Assembly: GCF_004193175.1 (NCBI RefSeq)
Contig: NZ_SAUH01000001.1
Location: 3,495,001-3,559,000, forward strand
Source: Streptomyces sp. RFCAC02
Lineage (GTDB): Bacteria > Actinomycetota > Actinomycetes > Streptomycetales > Streptomycetaceae
Length of the DNA stretch: 64,000 bases
Direction: 5' to 3'
A program made the translations under genes and the position numbers. Below are positions 27,555-39,108 of the stretch, piece after piece (the stretch's first letter is position 1; the number at the start of each line of letters is the position of its first letter). The notes below the pieces were generated by a model. It had not been told where the DNA came from, did no database searches, and worked only from the letters and a program-made list of their open reading frames with translations.

Positions 27555-28850
27555 GTGGCCGAGACCGCCGAGACGCCCCTGACCGAGTACTCCGCCGACG
27601 TGATCGTCGTCGGCGCCGGGCCGGCCGGCTCGGCGACCGCGTTCCACCTGGCCCAGGCGGGCCTGGACGTGCTGCTGCTGGAGAAGACCGCCTTCCCGCG
27701 CGAGAAGGTGTGCGGCGACGGCCTCACCCCACGGGCCGTCAAGCAGCTCGTGGCGATGGGCATCGACATCTCCGAGGAGGCCGGCTGGCTGCGCAACAAG
27801 GGGTTGCGCGTCATCGGCGGCGGCCGGCGGATGCAGCTCGACTGGCCCGAGCTGGCCTCCTACCCGGACTACGGACTCGTCCGCAAGCGCGACGACTTCG
27901 ACCAGCAGCTCGCCGAGGCCGCGGAGAAGGCCGGCGCGCGCCTGATCCAGCGGTGCAACGTGTCGGGTCCCCTGCGGGACGACCGCACCGGCCGGATCAC
28001 GGGCGTCACGGCGAAGCTCGGCGAGGACAAGCGGCCGGCGTCGTTCCGCGCGCAGGTCGTCGTCGCCGCCGACGGCAACTCCTCGCGCCTGTCCCTCGCG
28101 ATGGGGCTGCACCGGGACGAGAAGCGGCCGATGGGCGTCGCGGTGCGGACGTACTTCACCTCGCCGCGCCACGACGACGACTACCTGGAGTCCTGGTTCG
28201 AGCTGTGGGACCGGCGCGGCGGGCAGGAGCGGCTGCTGCCGGGCTACGGCTGGATCTTCGGCATGGGCGACGGCACGTCCAACGTGGGGCTCGGGGTGCT
28301 CAACAGCTCGCCCGACTTCAAGGAGCTGGACTGGCGCGAGGTCCTGCGCACCTGGTGCGCCTCGCTGCCGGACGAGTGGGGCTTCACGCCGGACAACATG
28401 ACGGGGCCCATCCGGGGCGCCGCGCTCCCGATGGCGTTCAACCGCAAGCCGCACTACGCGCGGGGGTTGCTGCTCGTGGGTGACGCGGGCGGGCTCGTGA
28501 ACCCGTTCAACGGCGAGGGCATCGCGTACGCCATGGAGTCGGGCCGGATCGCGGCCGAGGTCGTCAGCCAGGCGCTGGCCCGCCAGACCCCGGCCCAGCG
28601 CGAGGTGGCGCTGCTCGGCTACCCGAAGGTCCTGAAGGAGACCTACGGCGGCTACTACACGCTCGGCCGCGCGTTCGTGAAGCTCATCAGCAACCCGAAG
28701 GTCATGAAGCTGGCCGCCGAGCGCGGGCTCAGCCACCCGGTGCTCATGCGGTTCTGCCTCAAGCTGCTGGCGAACCTGACCGATCCGGCGGGCGGGGACG
28801 CGATGGACCGCGTCATCAACGGTCTGACGAAGGTGACGCCGCGGGCCTGA
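27555..28850 (+). CDS. Geranylgeranyl-reductase family flavoprotein (probable menaquinone isoprenoid saturase)
   Basis: A 431-aa FAD enzyme. The Rossmann motif is VIVVGAGPAGSATAFHLAQAGLDVLLLEK, the GGR signature is FPREKVCGDGLTPRAVKQL, and the second FAD motif is LLVGDAGGLVNPFNGEGIAYAMESG. Relatives include MenJ, which saturates isoprene units of menaquinone; Streptomyces menaquinones are partly saturated, and the gene sits behind menG, so that role is likely. GTG 27555 follows GGAGAG by about 8 nt. Confidence 0.9.
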   Translation: MAETAETPLTEYSADVIVVGAGPAGSATAFHLAQAGLDVLLLEKTAFPREKVCGDGLTPRAVKQLVAMGIDISEEAGWLRNKGLRVIGGGRRMQLDWPELASYPDYGLVRKRDDFDQQLAEAAEKAGARLIQRCNVSGPLRDDRTGRITGVTAKLGEDKRPASFRAQVVVAADGNSSRLSLAMGLHRDEKRPMGVAVRTYFTSPRHDDDYLESWFELWDRRGGQERLLPGYGWIFGMGDGTSNVGLGVLNSSPDFKELDWREVLRTWCASLPDEWGFTPDNMTGPIRGAALPMAFNRKPHYARGLLLVGDAGGLVNPFNGEGIAYAMESGRIAAEVVSQALARQTPAQREVALLGYPKVLKETYGGYYTLGRAFVKLISNPKVMKLAAERGLSHPVLMRFCLKLLANLTDPAGGDAMDRVINGLTKVTPRA

Positions 28851-28884
28851 CGCCGGTGCCCCGCGCGCTGCGGGGAGCGACGAC

Positions 28885-28922
28885 GAGGGGCCGGTCCCGG
28901 GGGTTGTCCCGGGGCCGGCCTC
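28885..28922 (+). terminator. Terminator between convergent genes
   Basis: An imperfect GC-rich hairpin: GAGGggCCGGtCCCGG (from 28885) pairs with CCGGGGCCGGCCTC (to 28922) around GGGTTGTC. It lies between two converging stop codons and could serve both strands. Confidence 0.65.
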
Positions 28923-28931
28923 TCGCGCGTG

Positions 28932-29783
28932 TCAGAGCACCCGCACCGCGCCGGTGGGCGGGTCGTAGCTCATGTCGTGCTGCACGACGCCGGTGCTCGC
29001 GTTCTGCGCGCCGATGAACGAGCCGCCGCCGACGTAGATCGCGACGTGGTAGGCGCTGCCCGCGCCGCCCCAGTAGAGGATGTCGCCCGGCTGGAGGGCG
29101 TCGAGGGAGACCTGGGTGCCGGCCGTGGACTGGGCGCCGGAGACGCGGGGGAGCGAGACGCCCACCGACGCGTAGGCGGCCTGGACGAGGCCGGAGCAGT
29201 CCCAGGTGGACGGGCCGGTGCCGCCCATGGCGTAGCCGTCGCCGACGTGCGACTGGACGAACGCGACGACGGCGGAGGCGTCGCCGCTCGGGGCGGGCGC
29301 CGACAGGGTGGTGGCGTCCTGCGCGGCGGCCTCGCCGGCGGAGGAGCCGCTGTCCTCGCCGGCCGTGGACCCGGCGGCCTCTTCCTCGGCACGGGCGTCG
29401 GCGGCCTCCTGGGCGGCCTGCGCGGCCGCCCGGCGGGCCTCCTCCTCCTCCTCGGCACGCTCGGCGCGCAGCCGCGCCGCGGCGTCCTCGGCCTCCTCGA
29501 CGGCGCGCTCCTGCGCGGCGGTCCGTGCCTCGCGCAGCGCGGTCTCGCCGGCCCACAGGCGCGTGGCCTCGGCGGCGACGGTGGTGCTGTCGGACAGGGC
29601 GCCCCGCAGGACGGGCAGTTCCGCGGTGGACTCGGCGGGCTGCTCGGCTGCGGAGGCGGGGGCCGTGGCGCCGGTGACAGCGACGGTGCCCACGACGCCG
29701 GTGAGGACGCCGCCGCGGAGCAGGCTGTTGGTGCGCGGCCGACGGGGTTTGCGGTGCCGGCCTCGATAACGAATCGGGGACAT
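28932..29783 (-). CDS. Secreted NlpC/P60 cell-wall hydrolase
   Basis: A 283-aa exported peptidoglycan endopeptidase. The Sec signal peptide ends near ATAPASA/AEQ. A coiled-coil region of about 100 residues rich in Ala, Glu and Arg comes next. The NlpC/P60 domain follows: catalytic Cys in WDCSGLVQAAYASVG, then QPGDILYWGGAGSAYHVAIYVGGG with the catalytic His. The coiled coil may hold the enzyme inactive, as in RipA-like proteins. ATG 29783 has AAGG about 7 nt upstream. The 270-bp upstream region shows no ydaO-type riboswitch signature. Confidence 0.92.
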   Translation of the reverse strand: MSPIRYRGRHRKPRRPRTNSLLRGGVLTGVVGTVAVTGATAPASAAEQPAESTAELPVLRGALSDSTTVAAEATRLWAGETALREARTAAQERAVEEAEDAAARLRAERAEEEEEARRAAAQAAQEAADARAEEEAAGSTAGEDSGSSAGEAAAQDATTLSAPAPSGDASAVVAFVQSHVGDGYAMGGTGPSTWDCSGLVQAAYASVGVSLPRVSGAQSTAGTQVSLDALQPGDILYWGGAGSAYHVAIYVGGGSFIGAQNASTGVVQHDMSYDPPTGAVRVL

Positions 29784-30053
29784 GGTCACCTTGGCTACCA
29801 GTACCGGGCGTTCGATCTCAATTCACGTGGCATGCGCCACAGTCGGCGTGTACGCGACGAGTTGATGGCCTTTTTGTCCGAAGTGTCGTTTCGGGCGGAT
29901 GGTGATCTTCGCGGTGTTGTGACCGCGATGTCCTGCGCGTTGTCCGGATTGTCCGACCGGTGCGGCGGGCCTACCACGGCGCGGGCGCCCGGGACAATGT
30001 CCGGCTCCTGTCAACCACCGCGCCCGTGGCACACCTCACGCCCTTCCCGGCGG

Positions 30054-30833
30054 CTAGGCCCACCACTGGTCGTACGCGAGCCGGGCCACGAGCGCGGTCA
30101 CGACGACCAGCAGGACGATCCGGACGAAACCGCTGCCGCGGCGCACGGCCGTCCTGGCGCCCGTCCAGCCGCCGGCCATGTTGAGCGCGGCCATGAAGGG
30201 GAACAGGCCCCACAGCACGGAGCCGTTGGCGGCGAAGACGAGCAGGCCCCCCACGTTTGTGCCGACGTTCACGACCTTGGCGGTGGCGGAGGCGGTCAGC
30301 ATGCTCATGCGGGCGAGGCCCACGAGGGCGATCACGAGGAACGTGCCGGTGCCCGGACCGATCAGACCGTCGTAGAAACCGATGCCGATGCCCGTCACGA
30401 GTGTCGCGAGAACACTCCGGCGCCGTGACGGGGTGCCCGCGGGCGCGGTGCCGAACTGGGGGCGCAGCACGACGAATCCGGCCACCGCGAGCAGCACGAC
30501 CATGATCAGCGGCTGGAGGACCTGTTTGTCCACCGCGGATGCAAACAGCGCGCCGCCGGCCGCCGAGACGAGCGCGAGGGACGCGAGGCGCAGGGCGAGG
30601 CGGAGGTCGAGGGGCGCTTTGCGGGCGTAGGTGAGCGCGGCGACCGTCGTGCCGCACACGGAGACGACCTTGTTGGTGCCGAGGGCGTAGGTGGGCGGCA
30701 GGTGCGCGGGCAGGCCGATGAGCAGGGCCGGGAGCTGGATGAGGCCGCCGCCCCCGACGACGGCGTCCACCCAGCCGGCGAGGAAGGCGACGGCGCACAG
30801 GATGACGGCCGTCGTGAGCGTTATGTCTGACAC
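30054..30833 (-). CDS. TSUP (TauE/SafE) family membrane permease
   Basis: A 259-aa protein with about eight membrane segments in two similar halves. The family motifs are AGWVDAVVGGGGLIQLPALL and GFYDGLIGPGTGTFLVIAL; ALGTNKVVS and ATAKVVNVGTNVGGLLVF are also typical. TSUP proteins export or take up small sulfur or carboxylate anions; the substrate here is not deducible. It is divergent from nuoA across 381 bp. Confidence 0.9.
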   Translation of the reverse strand: MSDITLTTAVILCAVAFLAGWVDAVVGGGGLIQLPALLIGLPAHLPPTYALGTNKVVSVCGTTVAALTYARKAPLDLRLALRLASLALVSAAGGALFASAVDKQVLQPLIMVVLLAVAGFVVLRPQFGTAPAGTPSRRRSVLATLVTGIGIGFYDGLIGPGTGTFLVIALVGLARMSMLTASATAKVVNVGTNVGGLLVFAANGSVLWGLFPFMAALNMAGGWTGARTAVRRGSGFVRIVLLVVVTALVARLAYDQWWA

Positions 30834-31054
30834 GTGCCGACAGCCTACGGGGCGCCGGCCGCGGCCCGCCCGCCGTCACCGCGCGGCCTCTATCACGTCG
30901 GCGTCCCTGATGCGAATTTGCTCGCCGGGCAGGGCAGATGATAGGAGGATCGGTCCGTCAGTGGCCTGAATGCGCCCTTGATTCACCACTTCGTAGCCGA
31001 TCCGGCACCTTGTGTGCCGTGTCGGGACCTGCGCGGGCTTGTGCGTCTTGGTCG

Positions 31055-31070
31055 GGTGAAAGAGATCACA
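31055..31070 (+). promoter_or_regulatory. Rex-operator-like site 1 upstream of nuoA
   Basis: GGTGAAAGAGATCACA matches the Rex consensus (TGTGAACGCGTTCACA) at 12 of 16 positions and keeps the GTGA-N6-TCACA palindrome. It lies about 45 bp upstream of a candidate -10 box. Confidence 0.5.
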
Positions 31071-31116
31071 GAAGTTCATGGGTGACCCCGTGTCGAAGAT
31101 CACAGGGGTGCGGGCT

Positions 31117-31122
31117 TAAGAT
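31117..31122 (+). promoter_or_regulatory. Candidate -10 box of the nuo operon
   Basis: TAAGAT lies between the two Rex-like sites and 98 bp before GTG 31215. A clear -35 was not found. Position between the operators supports it more than sequence does. Confidence 0.4.
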
Positions 31123-31133
31123 GCCTGCAGCCT

Positions 31134-31149
31134 TGTGAACTGACTCACA
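31134..31149 (+). promoter_or_regulatory. Rex-operator-like site 2 upstream of nuoA
   Basis: TGTGAACTGACTCACA keeps both half-sites of the Rex consensus (TGTGAAC and TCACA) and matches at 12 of 16 positions. It lies just after the candidate -10 box, where Rex bound without NADH would block transcription. Confidence 0.65.
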
Positions 31150-31214
31150 TAGCGATGATCTTCAACGGTGATCGTCGCGCAACAGTCGCCGACGACTGGA
31201 AGGAGCGGGGTGCG

Positions 31215-31574
31215 GTGAACGCGTACGTTCCCATCCTCGTACTGGGGGCCCTGGCAGCCGCCTTCGCCGTCTTCTCCGTGGTGGCCGCCGCGGTCATCGG
31301 CCCCAAGCGGTACAACAGGGCGAAACTCGCGGCGTACGAGTGCGGTGTCGAACCGACCCCCCAGCCCGAGGGCGGCGGGCGGTTCCCCGTCAAGTACTAC
31401 CTGACGGCGATGCTCTTCATCATCTTCGACATCGAGATCGTCTTCCTCTATCCCTGGGCCGTGCACTTCGACTCGCTGGGGATGTTCGGGCTTGTGGAAA
31501 TGCTGGTGTTCGTCGGTCTGATCGGTGCCGCCTACGCGTACGACTGGCGCCGTGGCGGCCTCGAATGGGACTGA
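31215..31574 (+). CDS. nuoA: NADH-quinone oxidoreductase subunit NuoA
   Basis: A 119-aa, three-helix membrane subunit of complex [18 protein letters not shown] is the family loop with the conserved Cys near the quinone channel; [25 protein letters not shown] is the second signature. GTG 31215 ([13 protein letters not shown]) is the family start, with GGAAGGA about 10 nt upstream; the longer frame from 31155 overlaps the regulatory region. It is the first gene of the 14-gene nuo operon. Confidence 0.96.
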   Translation: MNAYVPILVLGALAAAFAVFSVVAAAVIGPKRYNRAKLAAYECGVEPTPQPEGGGRFPVKYYLTAMLFIIFDIEIVFLYPWAVHFDSLGMFGLVEMLVFVGLIGAAYAYDWRRGGLEWD

Positions 31575-31590
31575 GCGAAGGGCGCTGCTG

Positions 31591-32145
<555 letters not shown>

Positions 32146-32188
32146 CCGGCGCACCGAGCGCCATGGTGACCGGGGACGGGACGAGCCG

Positions 32189-32947
32189 ATGAGCGTGAGC
32201 GACAAGACACCAGACCCGGCCGGCTCCGGCGGCCGCCCGCGGGCCGCGGGCGCCACCGACGCCGCGCTGGAGCGGGCCGGCGGCAGCGGCGAGGCCATCG
32301 CCCGGCGGCGCGGCATGTTCGGCGCCGACAACGGTGTGGACACCACCGGATACGGCGGGCTGGTCCGCACCGTACGGATGCCGGGCGCATCGGCCCGCCC
32401 GTACGGCGGCTACTTCGACGAGGTCGCCGACGAACTGGAGGGCGCCCTGGAGGAACAGGGCCTCGACCCCGCCGCCGTCGTCGAGAAGACGGTCGTGGAC
32501 CGGGGCGAGCTGACGTTCCACATCGCGCGCGAGCACCTCCCCGTGGTCGCCCGCACCCTGCGGGACGACCCCGCCCTCCGCTTCGAGCTGTGCACCGGCG
32601 TCAGCGGTGTGCACAACCCGCACGACACGGGCCGCGAACTCCACGCCGTCTACCACCTGCGCTCGCTCACGCACGGGCGGATCATCCGGATCGAGGTCAG
32701 CGTCCCCGACGCCGACCCGCACATCCCCTCGGTCGTCGCGGTCTACCCGACCAACGACTGGCACGAGCGCGAGGCGTACGACTTCTTCGGCATCGTCTTC
32801 GACGGCCACCCCGCCCTCACGCGGATCATGATGCCCGACGACTGGCAGGGCTTCCCGCAGCGCAAGGACTACCCGCTCGGCGGCATCCCCGTCGAGTACA
32901 AGGGCGCCCAGATCCCGGCTCCCGACCAGCGGAGGTCGTACAGCTGA
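32189..32947 (+). CDS. nuoC: NADH-quinone oxidoreductase subunit NuoC
   Basis: A 252-aa peripheral-arm subunit without cofactors. The family signature is [23 protein letters not shown], followed by [13 protein letters not shown] Gly/Ala-rich N-terminal extension of about 50 residues precedes the fold, as in other Streptomyces. Its TGA overlaps the nuoD ATG by one base. It is separate from NuoD, unlike the NuoCD fusion of enterobacteria. Confidence 0.95.
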   Translation: MSVSDKTPDPAGSGGRPRAAGATDAALERAGGSGEAIARRRGMFGADNGVDTTGYGGLVRTVRMPGASARPYGGYFDEVADELEGALEEQGLDPAAVVEKTVVDRGELTFHIAREHLPVVARTLRDDPALRFELCTGVSGVHNPHDTGRELHAVYHLRSLTHGRIIRIEVSVPDADPHIPSVVAVYPTNDWHEREAYDFFGIVFDGHPALTRIMMPDDWQGFPQRKDYPLGGIPVEYKGAQIPAPDQRRSYS

Positions 32948-34281
32948 TGACCACTCACGCCACCCGCCCGGCGGGCGCCCGCGAGACGACCGAGGGCACC
33001 GTCTACACCGTCACCGGCGGCGACTGGGACGAGGTCACCCGCGCCGCCGAGCAGGCCGACGACGAACGCATCGTCGTCAACATGGGTCCCCAGCACCCGT
33101 CGACCCACGGCGTGCTGCGGCTCATCCTGGAGATCGACGGCGAGACGGTCACCGAGGCCCGCGCCGGCATCGGCTACCTCCACACCGGCATCGAGAAGAA
33201 CCTCGAGTACCGCACCTGGACGCAGGGCACGACGTTCGTGACCCGCATGGACTACCTCACGCCGTTCTTCAACGAGACGGTGTACTGCCTCGGCGTCGAG
33301 AAGCTCCTCGGCATCACCGACGAGGTCCCCGAGCGCGCCGGCGTCATCCGCGTCCTGCTGATGGAGCTGAACCGCCTGTCCTCCCACTTCGTCGCCATTG
33401 CCACCGGCGGCATGGAACTGGGCGCGACCACCGTCATGATCTACGGCTTCCGCGACCGGGAGCTGTGCCTCGACATCTTCGAGCTGATCACCGGCCTGCG
33501 CATGAACCACGCGTTCGTCCGGCCCGGCGGCCTCGCGCAGGACCTGCCGCCCGGCGCGATCGACGCGCTGCGCGAGTTCGTCAGGACGATGCGCAAGAAC
33601 CTCCCCGAGTACGACCAGCTCTGCACGGGGAACCCGGTGTTCCGCGCCCGCCTCCAGGACGTGGGCCACCTCGACCTCGCCGGCTGCCTCGCCCTCGGCG
33701 CCACCGGCCCGATCCTGCGGTCCGCCGGACTCCCGCACGACCTGCGGAAGTCCGACCCGTACTGCGGCTACGAGACGTACGACTTCGAGGTCCCCACCAC
33801 CGACACCTGCGACTCGTTCGGCCGCTTCGTCCTGCGGCTGGAGGAGATGCGGCAGTCGCTGCGGATCATCGAGCAGTGCATCGAGCGCCTCGCCGCCCCC
33901 GGCCCCGTGATGGTCGCCGACAAGAAGATCGCGTGGCCCGCGCAGCTCGCGCTCGGCCCCGACGGCCTCGGCAACTCGCTGGACCACATCAAGAAGATCA
34001 TGGGCACCTCGATGGAGGCCCTGATCCACCACTTCAAGCTCGTCACCGAGGGGTTCCGCGTCCCGCCGGGCCAGGTCTACACGGCGGTGGAGTCCCCCAA
34101 GGGCGAACTGGGCGCGCACATCGTCAGCGACGGCGGGACCCGCCCGTTCCGGGTCCACTTCCGCGACCCGTCCTTCACCAATCTCCAGTCCATGGCCGCG
34201 ATGTGCGAGGGCGGCATGGTCGCCGACGTGATCGTCGCCGTGGCGTCCATCGACCCCGTGATGGGAGGCGTCGACCGATGA
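32947..34281 (+). CDS. nuoD: NADH-quinone oxidoreductase subunit NuoD (49-kDa type)
   Basis: A 444-aa subunit forming the quinone-binding cavity with NuoB. The quinone-site motif is [21 protein letters not shown]. Others are [29 protein letters not shown] and the C-terminal [15 protein letters not shown]. An N-terminal extension of about 40 residues precedes the fold. The start overlaps the nuoC stop and the end overlaps the nuoE start, so the genes are translationally coupled. Confidence 0.97.
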   Translation: MTTHATRPAGARETTEGTVYTVTGGDWDEVTRAAEQADDERIVVNMGPQHPSTHGVLRLILEIDGETVTEARAGIGYLHTGIEKNLEYRTWTQGTTFVTRMDYLTPFFNETVYCLGVEKLLGITDEVPERAGVIRVLLMELNRLSSHFVAIATGGMELGATTVMIYGFRDRELCLDIFELITGLRMNHAFVRPGGLAQDLPPGAIDALREFVRTMRKNLPEYDQLCTGNPVFRARLQDVGHLDLAGCLALGATGPILRSAGLPHDLRKSDPYCGYETYDFEVPTTDTCDSFGRFVLRLEEMRQSLRIIEQCIERLAAPGPVMVADKKIAWPAQLALGPDGLGNSLDHIKKIMGTSMEALIHHFKLVTEGFRVPPGQVYTAVESPKGELGAHIVSDGGTRPFRVHFRDPSFTNLQSMAAMCEGGMVADVIVAVASIDPVMGGVDR

Positions 34282-35146
34282 CCGAGGTCAGCCTGGGCCT
34301 GCCGCAGCCGCCGGCCCCGCCCTACCCGGAGGACGTCCGCTCCCGTCTGGAGGCGGATGCCGCCGAGGTGATCGGCCGTTACCCCGACAGCCGTTCGGCG
34401 CTGCTGCCGCTGCTGCACCTCGTGCAGTCGGAGGAGGGGTACGTCACGCGCACCGGCATGCAGTTCTGCGCGGACGTCCTCGGCCTCACCACCGCCGAGG
34501 TCACGGCGGTCGCGACCTTCTACTCCATGTACCGGCGCAAGCCGTCCGGCGAGCACCAGGTCGGGGTCTGCACCAACACCCTGTGCGCCGTGCTCGGGGG
34601 CGACGCGATCTTCGCCGACCTCCAGCGCCACCTCGGCATCGGCAACGGCGAGACCACCGAGGACGGCCGGGTCACCCTCGAACACATCGAGTGCAACGCG
34701 GCCTGCGACTTCGCGCCCGTCGTGATGGTCGACTGGGAGTTCTTCGACAACCAGACCGTCGAGTCGGCCCGGGAGCTGGTGGACCGGCTGCGGGCCGGCG
34801 AGGAGGTCGTCCCCACGCGCGGCGCCCCCCTGTGCGGCTTCCGCGCGACGGCCCGCGTGCTCGCCGGCTTCCCCGACCCGCGGCCCGGCGCCGTCGCCGC
34901 AGGCGGCAGCGCGGGACCCGCCTCGCTGGCCGGGCTGCGGCTCGCCAAGGGCGACGAGCCCGCGGCCCGTACCGCCGCCGGCGCCCGGCGCCCGGCAGGC
35001 CCGGACGCCGACTCGGCCCCCGGCGGACGGCCGCCCGCGACGCACCCCAGCTCCCACGACGCACCGCAGCCGAGCGCGGCCTCGGACCCCGGCCACCCGG
35101 CCGGACCGGTGGCCGGCCGCCGCCGCACGGACGAGGAGGACGAGCG

Positions 35147-35150
<4 letters not shown>
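34278..35150 (+). CDS. nuoE: NADH-quinone oxidoreductase subunit NuoE (cluster N1a)
   Basis: A 290-aa thioredoxin-fold subunit with a [2Fe-2S] cluster; ligands are in [12 protein letters not shown] and [10 protein letters not shown]. The core of about 190 residues is normal. The last 100 residues are a low-complexity Pro/Ala/Gly/Arg tail not needed for the fold and common in Streptomyces. ATGA overlaps link it to nuoD and nuoF. Confidence 0.95.
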
Positions 35151-36516
<1,366 letters not shown>

Positions 36517-36520
<4 letters not shown>

Positions 36521-39108
36521 CGGTCACCACCGACGGAACGGCGGCGGCCACGGCCGAGGACCTGGTGACGCTCACCATCGACGGCATCGAGGTCTCCGTG
36601 CCCAAGGGCACGCTGGTCATCCGCGCCGCCGAGGAACTCGGCATCGAGATCCCCCGCTTCTGCGACCACCCGCTGCTCGACCCGGCCGGCGCCTGCCGCC
36701 AGTGCATCGTGGAGGTCGAGGGCCAGCGCAAGCCGATGGCCTCGTGCACCATCACCTGCACCGAGGGCATGGTCGTCCGCACGCAGCTCACGTCGGCCGT
36801 CGCCGGCAAGGCGCAGCGCGGCGTGATGGAGCTGCTGCTGATCAACCACCCGCTGGACTGCCCGGTGTGCGACAAGGGCGGCGAGTGCCCCCTGCAGAAC
36901 CAGGCCATGTCCACGGGCGACGCCGACTCCCGGTTCGACGGCGTGAAGCGGACGTTCGAGAAGCCCGTGCCGATCTCGGCGCAGATCCTCCTCGACCGGG
37001 AGCGCTGCGTGCTGTGCGCCCGCTGCACCCGCTTCTCGAAGCAGATCGCCGGCGACCCGATGATCGAACTCGTCGAGCGCGGCGCCCTCCAGCAGGTCGG
37101 GACGGGCCGGGGCGACCCGTTCGAGTCCTACTTCTCCGGCAACACCATCCAGATCTGTCCCGTGGGGGCGCTCACCTCGGCCGCGTACCGGTTCCGCGCC
37201 CGCCCCTTCGACCTCGTCTCCTCGCCGTCCGTGTGCGAGCACTGCGCCGGCGGCTGCGCGACCAGGACGGACCACCGGCGGGGCAAGGTCATGCGCCGCA
37301 TGGCCGCCGCCGACCCCGAGGTCAACGAGGAGTGGATCTGCGACAAGGGCCGCTTCGCGTTCCGCTACGCCCAGACCGCCGACCGGCTCACGACGCCCCT
37401 GGTCCGCGACGCGGACACCGGCCGGCTGCGCGAGGCGAGCTGGCCCGAGGCGCTGCGGGTGGCCGCCGAGGGGCTGGCCGGGGCGCGGGAGCGCGGCGCC
37501 GCCGTCCTCACCGGCGGCCGGGTCACCGTCGAGGACGCCTACGCCTACGCCAAGTTCGCACGGGTCGCGCTCGGCACCAACGACATCGACTTCCGGGCCA
37601 GGCCGCACAGCGCGGAGGAGGCGGCGTTCCTCGCCGCCCAGGTCGCGGGGCGCGGCGTCGACCTGGACGGCACCGGGGTCACCCACACCGACCTGGAGCG
37701 GGCGCCCGCCGTCCTGCTGGCCGGCTTCGAGTCGGAGGAGGAGGCCCCCGGCGTCTTCCTGCGGCTGCGCAAGGGCCACCGCAAGCACGGCACGCGGGTC
37801 TTCTCCGTCGCCACCCACATCACGCCCGGCCTCGCCAAGGCTGGCGGCACCCTGCTGCCGGCCGCGCCCGGCACCGAGCCGGACTGGCTGGAGGCGCTGG
37901 CCGCCGGCTCCGACAGCCTGGACGGGCACGGCCGCGCCGCCGCCGACGCGCTGCGCGCCGAGGGCGCGGTGATCGTGGTGGGCGAACGGCTCGCCCAGGT
38001 CACCGGCGGCTGCACCACCGCCGTGGCCCTGGCCGCGGCGACCGGCGCGCGGCTCGTGTGGATCCCCCGGCGCGCGGGGGAGCGCGGCGCCGTCGAGGCC
38101 GGTGCCCTGCCGGGGCTGCTGCCCGGCGGACGGCCCGCGACCTCGCCGCGCGCCCGGCAGGAGATCGCCGGGGTGTGGGGCCTGCCCGCCCTGCCGGACG
38201 GCACCGGGCGCGACACCGCGGCCATCGTCGAGGCGGCGGCGGGCGGCGCGATCGGCGCCCTGGTCGTCGGCGGTGTCGAGGTCACGGACCTGCCGGACCC
38301 GGCGCTCGCGCGGGCCGCCCTGGACGCGGTGGCCGCCGGCGGGTTCCTCGTCAGCCTGGAGCAGCGGCCGTCCGAGGTGACGGAGCGCGCCCATGTCGTC
38401 CTGCCGGTGGCCGCCGTGGTGGAGAAGGACGGGACGTTCCTCAACTGGGAGGGCCGCGCCCGGTCGTTCGCCGCGGCCATCAAGCCGGACCAGATGACGC
38501 GCCGCTTCGTGCAGACGGACGGCCGTGCGCTGCACATGCTGGCGGACGAACTGGCCGCCACCGAGGGCTCGGCGAGCGCGCCGCTCGGCCTGCCGGACGT
38601 GACGGCGGCCCGCGCCGAGCTGGACGGCCTGCCCCCGTGGACCGGCGACCTGCCGCTCGGCCCGACCGCCACCCCGGCCGACCTGCCGCGCCCGGCGGCG
38701 GGCGAGGCCGTGCTGGCCGGGCACCGGCTGCTGCTCGACCAGGGGCGGCTCCAGTACGGCGACACCGCGCTCGCCGCGACCCGGCACGCGGCCGTCGCGC
38801 GGCTCGCGCCAGCGACGGCCCGCGAGGCGGGGGTCGCCGACGGCGATCCGCTGGCCGTCACCGGACCCGCCGGCACGGTGACGCTGCCGCTGCGCGTCAC
38901 CCCCGAGATGCCGGAGCGCGTCGTGTGGCTGCCGCTCGACTCGACCGGCTCCGGCCTCCTCGCGGATCTCGGCACCGTCCCCGGCCGCCCGGTGAGCCTG
39001 GCCCCGGCCCCCGTGGAGAAGGACACGGACGACGGCACGGACCCCGGCGCCGACCAGGACCGTGACGCGGCGGCCGGGGCGCCGGCCGCCCAGGAGGTGT
39101 CCGCGTGA
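36517..39108 (+). CDS. nuoG: NADH-quinone oxidoreductase subunit NuoG
   Basis: An 863-aa subunit carrying several Fe-S clusters. The N-terminal [2Fe-2S] site is [18 protein letters not shown]4/N5-type ligands lie in [12 protein letters not shown] and CVLCARC plus [15 protein letters not shown], with a further Cys 27 residues later, is the N7 motif that only some bacteria keep. The C-terminal half is a molybdopterin-oxidoreductase-like fold without the cofactor. GTG 36517 overlaps the nuoF stop. The tail is Asp/Gly-rich. Confidence 0.96.

Noticed and set aside
29784..30053. Possible ydaO (c-di-AMP) riboswitch before the NlpC/P60 gene
   Set aside because: Such riboswitches control wall hydrolases in related bacteria, but the conserved core sequences were not found here.
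30876..31103. 75-aa minus-strand frame between the TSUP gene and nuoA
   Set aside because: Its third codon positions lack the usual G/C bias (many A/T endings), it has no clear ribosome binding site or domain, and it overlaps the Rex-like region of nuoA.
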